Below, piece by piece: positions 26,340 through 36,640 of a stretch of DNA of 64,000 bases. The stretch lies in the NCBI GenBank assembly GCA_013396915.1, contig VWZL01000728.1:372001-436000 (forward strand). Reading direction: 5' to 3'. The notes below the pieces were generated by a model that saw only the letters and a list, made by a program, of their open reading frames with translations, had not been told where the DNA came from and did not search any database. Position 1 is the stretch's first letter; the number at the start of each line of letters is the position of its first letter. The DNA comes from Stercorarius parasiticus. Lineage: Eukaryota > Chordata > Aves > Charadriiformes > Stercorariidae. Made by a program: the position numbers and the translations under genes.

Positions 26340-26530
26340 GCAAAACCACCACTGTAATTGGAGTTAAGTATATTTTATGACTATTTTGGTCTTTAAGATC
26401 CTGACTTTCCCTAGGAAACTTTACCAAGCTAAATATTTACTTTCACAGACTTTTCTAATGAGCTATTTTCATTCTTTAGGCCATTTTCTATGCAAATTAT
26501 TAAATTCATTAATCAATGTTTGAATACTTT
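26340..26530. promoter_or_regulatory. Candidate regulatory block with a POU octamer
   Basis: A perfect octamer ATGCAAAT lies at 26490-26497. It is followed at once by TATTAAATTCATTAATC, which contains homeodomain-type words. This arrangement resembles composite POU or SOX/POU elements. A single 8-bp word is expected about once or twice in 64 kb of AT-rich DNA by chance, so support is weak. Confidence 0.18.
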
Positions 26531-28011
26531 TTTTTCAACACGCTTGCATTACTAACAGAGACATAGATATATTAAGTTAATGTGCAGTTATTTTTTAAAA
26601 GTATTGATCTATAAGCAAAGAACAGTTTAATTCACTGAGAAGTTCTTCCTAAGAAAGGCTGAGGAGTTTCAGGGAAGAGCAGATTCAAATTAAAGCACCC
26701 CAGTATTGAATATAATGGGACCAAAAAGAATGACAGAGTATGAGCAAGAGAAAATACGGTCAACGGAAGAAAAGAATCTTACATCATCTCATATCAATTA
26801 CGGCACTTCACACTGACTTTTGCCCAATTATTTTTATCTTCAGCTTAGCACAATGGCACATGGCCTGGATCAGAGAGAATTTCCGGGGTCACTACCCATC
26901 ACAATATGTTCATTTCTGTCTTCAAAACGGCCCACAAGGTGAAGTATATTAAGGCATCACTAATGCTGTAGACTAACCCGTAGGAGTACTTGCTAGTTAA
27001 CTTTGGACATTAACACTGCAGCATGAAGATCCCACTCCAATTATTGCTGTGTAACATGTAGGTAAATCACTTGGCCCCGCAGCAGTTACACATATTCCTG
27101 GTGTCATCTACACCAGGATCCCGGACCTTGTCAATATTTTTGACACACTTTTTTTTTTAAATGCAGCCCGTCCCCTGAGGGAGAAGGTTCTCCACACACT
27201 CAATACATTTATTTATATTAGCTCAAGTTCTTGTTCATGGCATTGCTGGGGCAGAAAGCTGAGGCTTCCTGCTCCAGCCTCCACGTCACCACAACCCTCT
27301 GTGAGACTCTCACTCCTGTGCCCTAATAATGTTCAACCATAGCATGTAGGCACATATGCGTCTTCTCCCTCCAATGCTGAGTTTATGGAAAAGCATGCTT
27401 TTCTTTCCGCCAGCGATCCAGTGCTCCCAGGGATAGTATTGGATTGCTGGCAATCAAACCCGAGCTACCAGCACTGAGCTGCAGTAGACCCCACTCTCAC
27501 ATCTCAGCTGCCAGGTGGGCTGTTTATTGACCCAGCGTGTCTCCCCTGTAAGAACATGACAGAGTACCCAACTCCCCAGAGAAGCCTCCAGCTTCTGATC
27601 ATACCAAGTCCATGCCATCACTGCCACAATGTGATTTATACTCCCTGCTAAAAGCAAGGGGGGAGCTATAGAAAACATCTGCCTGGTTTTGACAGTTCAA
27701 CCTTTTGTGTCCATTTCTCTTTTAAAATAAAGCCCTTGGATACCAGTGGAGCGAGTCCTTCTCTATTTCTTTAGGTGTTGCTGCACCTTTGAGACTGTCA
27801 AGGCTTTATCATGAAACGTATGGGGGTCTGAGATGCCCATCACAGTAGAAGACCCCACAACCCATGCAAAGCAGCAACTAGCTGACCCTGACTTCCCTTC
27901 AGAATGAGAAAGGACCCTTGCTTACCATGAACAGTGGAGGAGGAGGCAGTGTGAGATATGGAGTTGGTGGTAGGAACTGCTAAAATTTTTAGTCTTAAAA
28001 AATACCGTCTA
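26531..28011. other. Unassigned non-coding sequence
   Basis: No gene, RNA or transposon was recognised in this interval. A GC-richer part at 27.1-27.7 kb contains CA/CT-rich text and a 74-codon minus-strand open frame without family features. Confidence 0.5.
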
Positions 28012-28190
28012 GGAACACATAGCCCAGAGAAGTTGTGGATGCCTCATCACTGGAAGCATTCCAAGTCACGTTGGATGGGGCTTTGAGCAACCTGATATAG
28101 TGAAAGATGTCCCTGCCCATGGCAGAGGTGCTGGACTAGATGATCTTCAAAGGCCCCTTCCAACCCAAATCATTCTAATTTTCTATATTT
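28012..28190 (+). mobile_element. CR1 LINE, 3' terminal fragment
   Basis: This is the clearest transposon in the window. In plus orientation it shows the avian CR1 3' end in order. First is a 'gcccagagaagttgtggatg' block at 28021-28041, then 'tcatcactggaagcattcc'. Next is 'gttggatggggctttgagca' at 28070-28089, then 'aacctgatatagtg'. The block 'tgtccctgcccatggcagag' follows at 28109-28128. The last is 'ctagatgatcttcaaaggc' with the terminal 'ccttccaacccaaatcattct' -type sequence ending near 28177. The copy is 5'-truncated, as usual for CR1, to under 200 bp. Its 3' microsatellite is worn to AATTTTCTAT. It is much better preserved than the CR1 copy near 18 kb. The short open frame starting at 28100 is part of the element. 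Confidence 0.95.
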
Positions 28191-30248
28191 CAGCATCTTG
28201 GCTGGTTATTCAGCTTAGTTTCATTAAAATAGTTCCATTAGGCAACTTTTTTAAACTATGTTTTCTTATATCAGTACAAATAATCTAAGCAGAGTGAGGT
28301 CCTGACTGAGTCACATTATGCATTGTATCATATGGCTTCCAGGAGAACTCAAACGCCTCTGTGGTGCTGCGCAAGAGATTCTCACTCACATGGAAGTCCC
28401 AGAAAATTGTTGCCAAAGGTGTTTGACCTGGGTTCCCCGTGAAATGTTCCCGTGTACTGTACTGGCACAGATTTTTGTTTGGTTTTCCCTGAAAGATGTA
28501 TGCCATTAAGAACTGCAAGTGTTTGCTCAATATCCTAGTTTTTTTGATGATTCTGAACTACTTTCGAGAGCTGCAAGAACAGCCATTAGTTTTCTTGTGT
28601 TTTGTCCCACTGTGATGGGTGAACTTTTCCGTATGCATTTCTTTATAATAGCTCTTTTTTTATTCTGTTTCTCCTGTTTGAAGAGTTAATTAAAACTGAG
28701 CTGCACTGTGCTGAAGGGCGGAAATTTTTTTCATATGTCTTTGTTTCAAACACAACCAACATCGGAGAGGGAATTTTTCTCAGAAAGTGCGGGGTCAGCC
28801 CAGAGCACAAAAGATCTGCGGCCCGGGACACGAGGCCTGGAGGAGGCTTTGTCGTGATATAGATAACTATTCTTTCTACTGCAAAGAGAAGCCAAGAAAA
28901 AAACAGAGAAACAGACAACTGATGCTGAACAGGATAGCTGGTAACAAATTGCATCATTATATTCCCCTGAGGTACCTTGTTTGACTGAAATGGAGCATCC
29001 TTTGCTTTAAAACTGAAGTACATGTCAGTAGAAGTTTGAAACTTAAACTTTCTAAGCACTGTCAATAACTTCTTTAATCTATTAATTGGGCCCTGAATAT
29101 AATCCCAAGAGGAAAAGTAGTTTGTGGTTATTTTAATAAACTGCTATTCTACTCCAGCTCCGAACTGAACCGACATTTACACAGAAATGAACAGTATAAG
29201 ATATTCTCAGTCTCGTATTGTTCCCATAGTCATAATAACATCCTATTTCAGAGAGCATTAGGATGTGTCTAGCATTGCTTATGAGCTAATAATTTCTTAG
29301 CAATAATTCAAACCATGTCCTTCATTATTCAGAGGTGTTCTGACAACTGTGAACTACTCATTTCTTAAAGCAAATCAAGTCAGGAGTGCTATCAACATTT
29401 TAAGGAAGTTCTCTGTCTACTGCCACTGAGTGAAGCAGTCATGTGGAAGGAAGCTAGCCAAGGGAATTAAGATGTCCCTGCCTTTGGAATATGTTGGGAG
29501 GGTGGTGAGATGCAGTAATTACTGTGGTAATATTATATTGTGCAAGAGACAGGAAAACGAGGGAAATGTTAGAGGTGGTGTTTATTTTTTGATCCTGTCA
29601 TAAAAGTAATTGACTTTAATTATCATAATAAATGTTCTAGCTGCTTCAGATAATTACATGCAGTGCCTTCCATATAGTCTAAATTTATGAGGGTGTTTGG
29701 GTCAGCACATCAGCCCAGCTTACATGAAAAGTGAATTCTGCTCAGAGTGCTCTCTTAGAGGTGTTGCTGTCTGAAAATATTCTCCCTTTTTAAGTGAAAC
29801 ATACCTTGAACTTATTGCTATTGCACTACAGGAAACAAAGATGTTTCCTCTCTCTATATATATCCTGTATAGGACTATGTGCTCTTCAGATCTAACTTAC
29901 CTAGGCTCAGAGTACTCAATGGATGAGAACTTAGTGTATTTCTTTGTTGCTCAAAAGGCCACTGTGAATCACACCGAAGTTTTCCTTTGGCCTGCTTTTG
30001 TGCAGGTAGCCAGATGAAAAGAATCCAAACAGGACAGGCAAGATCAGGATATGCCATTCCTGAAACCGAGGATTTCATAAACGTTGCTTTAACATCCATT
30101 TTACTAGCTGGCAAGTACGAAAGCTGAAGAGTTTTCACAGTTCTTCCAGAGCTACGCACAGTCTTTTCACACAGATGAGATTATTAAAACTACACCAGAA
30201 GAGGTCTGCACCACTGACTTTGGTTTCCCCTACTTCATCCTCTCTTGT
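28191..30248. other. Unassigned non-coding sequence
   Basis: The window's longest open frame lies here: 28643-29065 on the minus strand, 140 codons. Its translation has no recognisable domain, low codon-bias plausibility and no flanking splice or promoter structure I can defend, so I treat it as chance. AT-rich unique sequence fills the rest. Confidence 0.5.
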
Positions 30249-30487
30249 ACAGTACAGAGACACCTATGATCCTGTGATTCTATGATCCCTGTGGAGCCCA
30301 CCTGGAAAGCTGCCATCTGCACCCATCCCCGTGACATGGGAGGTGGCAGAGCTGCGGGGGTCTGTGCTCTCCCAGGACCTCGGCAGCCCCCGCACAGGTC
30401 AGTAACCAGGGGCTTACAAGCCCTTCCTAGCCCTGATCCGCTCCAGAGCCGGGCTGCCGACAGCCTGCTTCGCTGTAGTCACAGTTG
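30249..30487. other. GC- and CpG-richer patch with a CR1-tail-like word at its left edge
   Basis: The left edge carries 'atgatcctgtgattctatga' at 30266-30285. It resembles the ATTCTATGA microsatellite that ends avian CR1 copies, but no CR1 body precedes it. To the right, 30320-30480 is clearly richer in G+C and CpG than its surroundings. An unrecognised 68-codon open frame (30282-30488, plus) runs through it. It is far too short for a classical CpG island. It may be a decayed retroposon, a small regulatory patch or an exon of an unknown transcript. Confidence 0.25.
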
Positions 30488-30796
30488 ATTTCTAAGCTGT
30501 TTTACAGGCTGAGCCCAGCAGCGTGTCCTTCTGCGCACCACTGGTGCCTTGATTCCTGGGAATTAAGTCAGCTCTGGCCAGGTCGCCAAATGTCTCCTCT
30601 CCTCACCTACTCAGCTCTACTGCCTTACCACTCACTCAGGTCTCCCCTTACCACGTGATACTGAAAATCAAATGCACACCTGAATCCCCAGGCAGTATGT
30701 GCGTGCCATATGCAGATTCACTAACACAACATTTCTCGATCATAAAATATTTGCAGGCAGGAAGGTGCTCAATTATTACAAGCTTCCTTTTTGCCG

Positions 30797-30835
30797 TTTT
30801 TTTTGTTTGTTTTTTTTTGTTGGTTTTTGCTTTTC
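30797..30835. repeat. T-rich tract (GTTTT-type units)
   Basis: Runs of eight to nine T are separated by G or GTTTG, giving an irregular (GTTT)n low-complexity tract. No associated element was seen. Read on the minus strand it would be an A-rich tract, but no retroposon body adjoins it. Confidence 0.8.
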
Positions 30836-31208
30836 TTGTGCTAATCTCTCCTCTGCAATTGTACTTTTCTTAGCATGATTTACCTTGTTTTTTGGGTTCA
30901 GCTTCAAGATGGGGATAAAACAATTATTTCCACGCAAAGGGGATGCAAGCTTGTGCAGAGCTGTTTTCTTCCACTGTGGGGGCACAGAGCTCACAATTTT
31001 TGTTTGGGATTGATTGAGCTGGAAGAACTTCAGAAGCAGTCTAGCAATAATCTCTGTAATTATTTGGGGTTTGCATTTAACTTCATACAGTCAAATACTT
31101 TTTCTTCCGTTGTAAAATCAATCTAGCAGTTAGGTGATAGCTTCTCTGGTATTCCCCACATCTCCCCAGCAGAGATTGTCGTGGACAGTTTGGTTTCCAC
31201 TTGAATTC

Positions 31209-31222
31209 TTTCTCTCTCTCTC
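31209..31222. repeat. Short (TC)n microsatellite
   Basis: About six perfect TC dinucleotides at 31211-31222 follow a TTCTT lead-in. It is short and probably only weakly polymorphic. Confidence 0.75.
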
Positions 31223-31311
31223 ATACTCGCATGCAGCTGTCTGCTAGTAACACTCTCCAAGGGATCAGCTTTAATCCACCCAGATAAATCATTCCTTAAG
31301 TAGGCATGTTC

Positions 31312-31325
31312 TTTTTTTTTTTTTT
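31312..31325. repeat. Poly-T tract (14 T)
   Basis: Fourteen consecutive T are followed by CTTTTGC. This is a simple homopolymer with no recognisable element attached. Confidence 0.85.
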
Positions 31326-34019
31326 CTTTTGCTAGAGGTATGCATTTTAGTCACTTAATTTTGTTCTGTTATGACAAAAAGTCCTGTTACCTGCAAAGCT
31401 TATAGTGTGACAAGTATTTAAAAAGGCAGCTGAAGACATCGCAGAAGGCCCACCATAGGATATGCCTTCCACAACCCAATGTTTCATGTCTTTTTTTAGT
31501 TTCATTGACACTTCCTATCACGGATTTCATAGAATCTAAAGCTAGAGTAATATTACGGTGTTGTGTAAATGCCTTGTTTTTTAACCAAAATATTTTTCGT
31601 TTATGTATAATAAACTCCAGTAACCACATTCTTTTCCCCATCCAGTCCTCTACATGTTAGTCAAACAGGACCTTTGCAAGTGGAGATTTTATTAAGTGCT
31701 CTGCACCATGAAGGACATTTGAATTGGATGGCCTTTATTCACTCTGCTGTCTTGTGACACAAGTAAGGTGTCACATATGGCAATAATAGCAATTGGTCTA
31801 CTCCGAAAAAACCCAAACTAGCTAAGAACAAGTAGAAGATTTATATATCACTTAAAACAGTATAGAGGTGCCTGTAGCTCTCAGAATGTTAGATTACCAT
31901 CTAATCAGAAACATATGGCTAGATTTATTGAAGTACTAAACAATTTTGTGCCTTTTCAGTACCTTAGATCAAATAACCTGATACCAGCCTTCAGGATGTT
32001 ACATCAGCATTAGCAGTCAGGAAAGAGACTTTCCTACGACTGGAGATTAAAAAAGATGTTTTGCTGTTTGCTACCGTGGCACAAAACGGGGTAGGACGAT
32101 CTTATTGGGCTGTGTCAAATGGTTCAAACTCAGCAATTTAATATCAACTTACTGAAAAAAAGTTTAAAAAAAACGCAAAAACGTTGAAAGTAAAATCAAG
32201 TATGTGTTTATGATTTACATCTTCTCCATAGGTCCATGCAATAGCGCACAATTTAAAATAACGTATTTAGTTAACATCTGAATCTAGGACGTAGAAAAAT
32301 TGTTTTTCTGAAATACCATCCGTCATCTTTTGTTTCTTTTCAGAATTGTATATTCAATAAAAAGCCACTTCAAGATGACCAAAACTGTTCATTAATTTGT
32401 GCAGAATTTAGAACAGTTCCAGTCCATGTCAATATTTCTCATTCATATTTTCTTTTTTTTTTTTATAAAAATATGAATTACTTTGAAATTTGTCTCTATT
32501 TAGAAATGACCCTACATTTTTGAAAACATCAGACTTCCCTATTAAAATAAGAATGTGGTCACTGGAGTTTATTATGCATAAATAAAGAACATACTTCTTA
32601 AAAAAACCAAGGTTTTTATTTTAGTTTTAAATTGGCACAAATTTGATTCAGCTAGATGAAGCAAAAAAAGCAAACAGAATACTAATTGTTCAGAAAACTC
32701 TATACTAAATTTAAATTCTTTGTATTTGTGAACAGTTTGCAGTACATTAGCATCATTACGGTAGGAGAGGGAGATACATTTTCTAAACACAAACATGGAG
32801 TTTTCATATACATACTCCGGCTCTCTAGCTTAAATGGCAAGTTTTCCCACCCAGGTGGGACGTGAATTTTGGAGGCACTCAAGTTTCAAAATACAGATGT
32901 TGGATAATTTTGGTTTTGGAAAGACAGACATCACTGAAAATATATCTGGGAAAATGGGGTCCAGGGAAAAAACACTAGAGAGCTTCTGCTCAACATCCAA
33001 TCTGAAACATGTTGAGAGAAGAATAGCATATCCTATCACTTATCCCTTCATCCACACACTCTCTGGTGACCTTCCATTTTAACTGCTTCCCAAAGCAGAC
33101 TACAAAGCTATAAACACAAGTCACTTTTTGCTAAAATTGTGCTGTAGTCTGTAACAGCTGATGGGAAGAGATAGGGTTTTTTTCTGAAAAGTGAGAGAAA
33201 AAGGAACAAATTAGCTGGATGCTAAAGCTCGTGTATCACCTGCATTTATCAGGCAGCTGCAGAAAGGAGCTAAGACGGAAATACATTTTTCAAAATGCAG
33301 AGTAGATTCTTCCCACTGGGAAGTCACTGTCCTGTGTAAGGATCTGTAGCAAATTTGTGTGATCCCTTTGAAGAATGAATATACGTCAGCCATAGTACGT
33401 CTCTCTGAGATAGTAGGAACAAGCTCGATCCTATGTCAAATCAGATTCCCTTTCCTCCTTCAGCACCAGGTGGGAATAGCAGCGCTTAACCCCTCCAAGG
33501 TATTTCCCTTGTTTCTTACCTTACAAGAGACCTGAAATATATGCCCCTTCAGAAAAACCCACCTCCATTATTAATAACAATTCTCGGTTTGTGATTTGAG
33601 TAAAAGCACTACTCCTCAAGAGGCTCATGCTTCATATTCGTTCCATGTTCTGAATTACATTACTACCTGAAAACGCACAAAAGTGGGAAAAACTTAACAA
33701 GAGAGCCAGAAAGTGACAAAAAACTAAAAGAAGAGGGGGGGTTCACAGCCTTTTTAAAGTTTAACAAAAGTTTGTCTCTGGCTCTCTTCTCCTCTATGAG
33801 ATTTTTGCATAACAAGCTTTAGGAGCAGTCTCATTATCTCATGTGGCAGTCAGTACAAGCCGTCTCCGCTGACACCTACCTAACCATTTGAATGGATCTG
33901 AATTAGTTAAGGTTTATCTCTGAGCAAGGCAATACCTTTATAATGATGCCATGTGATCAGTGGCCTTAGCAAATGTAAGAAAACCAGGAATTTTCTTGGT
34001 GCCTCACAGACTGTATTTT

Positions 34020-34110
34020 TAGGATTACAGTCTCTCTTCCATTAAGACTGATAGGGCGATTAGCATAATTAAGTCAGCTGGCCCTGGAGCTTGCCTTTGC
34101 AAAGCAGTGA
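34020..34110. promoter_or_regulatory. Candidate regulatory block
   Basis: The segment combines GATTAGCATAATTAAG at 34058-34073, a paired homeodomain-type arrangement, with CAGCTGG next to it. A 10-bp palindrome CTTTGCAAAG follows at 34095-34104. It contains no simple repeat. The word density resembles conserved enhancers, but without alignment this remains an inference. Confidence 0.2.
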
Positions 34111-36501
34111 TTACTGATGTTTTTTTCATCCTTTCCTATGTCTTCTCAGAGACATCTATTCTGCGTCAAAGAGAAAGGTGATTTTTCACCCCAGAGCAAT
34201 TTGGCTTTAGACCAAGCTTTTCGCAGCTTTATTTCAGGACTCTGTGTAGCATCGCAGTAAGCAGAGATGGAAAAGAACAAATATATAATCTGGTCCCAAG
34301 GCACAGCTAGAGACAATGCAGAATTGTTTTAGACAACAGACTTGCTTATAGTTCTTAGCCAGGTTGGTTTTAACTGACCTTTTATTTAAAGAATCATCCC
34401 ACAGTCCTCTGACATACTGAAAACCGAGCTTGCACCTTCTTTCACTATTTTACCCCTATATTTATGTCATTTCTTAACAAAGATAAAAGAAGAAATATTG
34501 GTTTGAATATGGCATTCTGATTTTTATTGAAACAAGAACAGCAGTACAGTTTCCCCCTGAAATTAAGATTTATATTTTTTTCTGAGGTGCTCTTCTCTTC
34601 AACAGATAGTCATAGTACTGCATCCAAGCAAGAGCCTTGCTTTGGTCCCCACTTCAAAATCTTAGAAGTGGAATGAATATTTTAGATATTACAGAAAGAC
34701 TGCAAGCGTCTTAAGATCTTACAAGTACTCTGTAGGGGAGCAGAAAATTGGACCTATCTTTCCAGTGACCCGAAAGGGCATGTTTGACTGTTGGACCACA
34801 ATTTGCCCCTGACATGATAATTATTGGAAAAGCAAAGCATCTCAAGCTGCAGATAAGCCAGGAGAGTTTTTATCTTGTACAGTACAGGGCAGACAAGGGA
34901 ATTTCTTCAGCGTTTCTCTTACCTTGCTGTATATCCTGATAGGATAAAACAGTGACATCATTGAAGCTATTGGAGAAGTAAGGAGCAACATGTAGTTTAC
35001 TAGGTGTTATTTAATGCCGAATCCCTTTAAGTCTATCCCATTTATAATACATGTTGTTATGAGCATGTCAGAGATTCAATTAGTATTGTTACTAATATTT
35101 CCATGTCATGATTGCTTAATCTTACTACTGAAGTACAATCACTTATTAAAACCTTGTTCAGTCATTTGTCAGCTCTTTATCAACAATTTATAAATGGAAC
35201 CTGACTATAAGCTGACCTGCTCTCACACCTGACAATGCTGCTCCTCTGGTTTCTAGATGGATACCTCTGTCTCACAGACTGACAGACTATAGCCTGCCTA
35301 CAAAAAACAGCTCTATTCCCACATTTTCTTTCTGCAGGGCTAGCCCTATAGGGCCATGTTTCAGCAGTGGGGAGCTCTCAGGAACACAGCAGGAAAGACA
35401 AGCCACAGCTGCTCTGCAGGGCAAACACGAGGCACAGCTGGGCTCTTTGAGCTTTTCTTATCAAAGGGCATTTGGGAATTAATGAAGACCAAGTTCACTG
35501 TTCACGTGGGCACAACTCGAAACTAATTCTGTCTGTCTTTCTCTCTTCATTTTCATGCAACAGAAATAACATCACATTTTTGTGAGGCTTGGTGTATCCT
35601 TTCTGTCTCCTCAAAACTGTCTTCTTGCCATTTGAGACAAAAGGATCTGGGCACTGACATCCTCTTTCTGTTTGAGATCTCAGAGGCTGCCTGTGTTCAA
35701 TTTGTGCATTTGCTCTCAGCACAGTTCTGAACGGATCAAAACTCTGAATCTCTTTCTTACCTGAGCAGAGCTCATAGATGAATTTATTTTCCCCTCAGCC
35801 TGGGCAAGAGCAGGGAACCATCAAAAGCCATGATGATGGCCATTGACAAAGGTTTTGAAGATCATGAGCAAATATACTTCCTTTACAATGTGGAAATTGT
35901 ACCTGGCTTCCAAACAAACCATGATGAAGAGACAGATCTTCTGCATCCCCATGTAACCACCACATAAGGCTGTTACCTGAGGATCTAAGCTCATGCCACC
36001 CTTATCTTGGTGCTGAGTGTAAGGTGCAAGTGTTAATATGGCATACAAGGGTAAAAGAATTATAGAAACAGAAATAGTGCAAAGATTAAAGTTGTCTATT
36101 AAGGGTGCTTCCAAAATAATATAGGGTTAATAAAAAGTAGAAATGGATTAAAACCAGAAAGTAAGGAAGGTTGAGGACATAAGCCTGGGATGTCACAGGA
36201 GCGGAGAGTGAAAAGTCTGTAGGGAGCCGGTAGTTTAGGGACATATACACTCATGTACTCCGTCTTTTATAAAGCATGTCTCCTGAAAGTGTGGTGGGAA
36301 ATCTCAACCAACAATTTTGCAGATGCACGTGTGTTATGTACTTGTGGTGTGTCTTCCACATAGTTCGGGGCATACCCTAGTAAGTGTGGAACACATTTGG
36401 ACCAGGGTTTCTATTTTTTTCTCAGGGAAATTAGTTTGCATGCATGAAGCCAGTGTAGAAATGGGAACCAACACAAAGTGGAGACCTGCAGATTTGCATT
36501 A
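34111..36501. other. Unassigned non-coding sequence
   Basis: No recognised gene or transposon. Short open frames at 35.5, 35.8 and 36.3 kb (75 to 111 codons) have no domain. The last one runs into the AT repeat that follows, which accounts for its Ile-Asn/Val-Asn end. Confidence 0.5.
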
Positions 36502-36640
36502 CATGTGTGTATATGTCTATATATACAGTGTATACATAAATACAAATATAAAAATAAATATAAATGGAAATATTAATGTAAATGTAAATATAAATGTAAA
36601 TGTATATGTATATAAAAATATATTTCAAAGTATGTATATA
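36502..36640. repeat. Degenerate AT-rich repeat with 6-bp period
   Basis: The tract passes from (TG/TA)n at 36503-36535 into alternating ATAAAT/GTAAAT hexamers up to about 36610, and ends in TATATA-type sequence. The period of six shows in the plus-strand translation as an Ile-Asn/Val-Asn dipeptide pattern, and on the other strand as an Ile-Tyr pattern. Neither is a protein. It is a decayed compound microsatellite. Confidence 0.9.

Larger units (their letters stand above)
30488..34019. other. Unassigned non-coding sequence
   Basis: Nothing gene-like is recognised. The interval is rich in T and A homopolymers, with T-rich tracts near 30.8 and 31.3 kb and A/T runs near 32.15 and 32.45 kb. Open frames of 60 to 84 codons are on mixed strands. 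The overlapping opposed frames at 32.8-33.1 kb show no family motif. Confidence 0.5.

Noticed and set aside
28643..29065. Longest open frame, 140 codons, minus strand
   Set aside because: It has no recognisable domain, no splice or promoter context, and a length within chance expectation for 64 kb of AT-rich DNA.
29640..29695. MIR 3' end-like words ('cagtgccttccatatagtct')
   Set aside because: A single short loose match with no core nearby.
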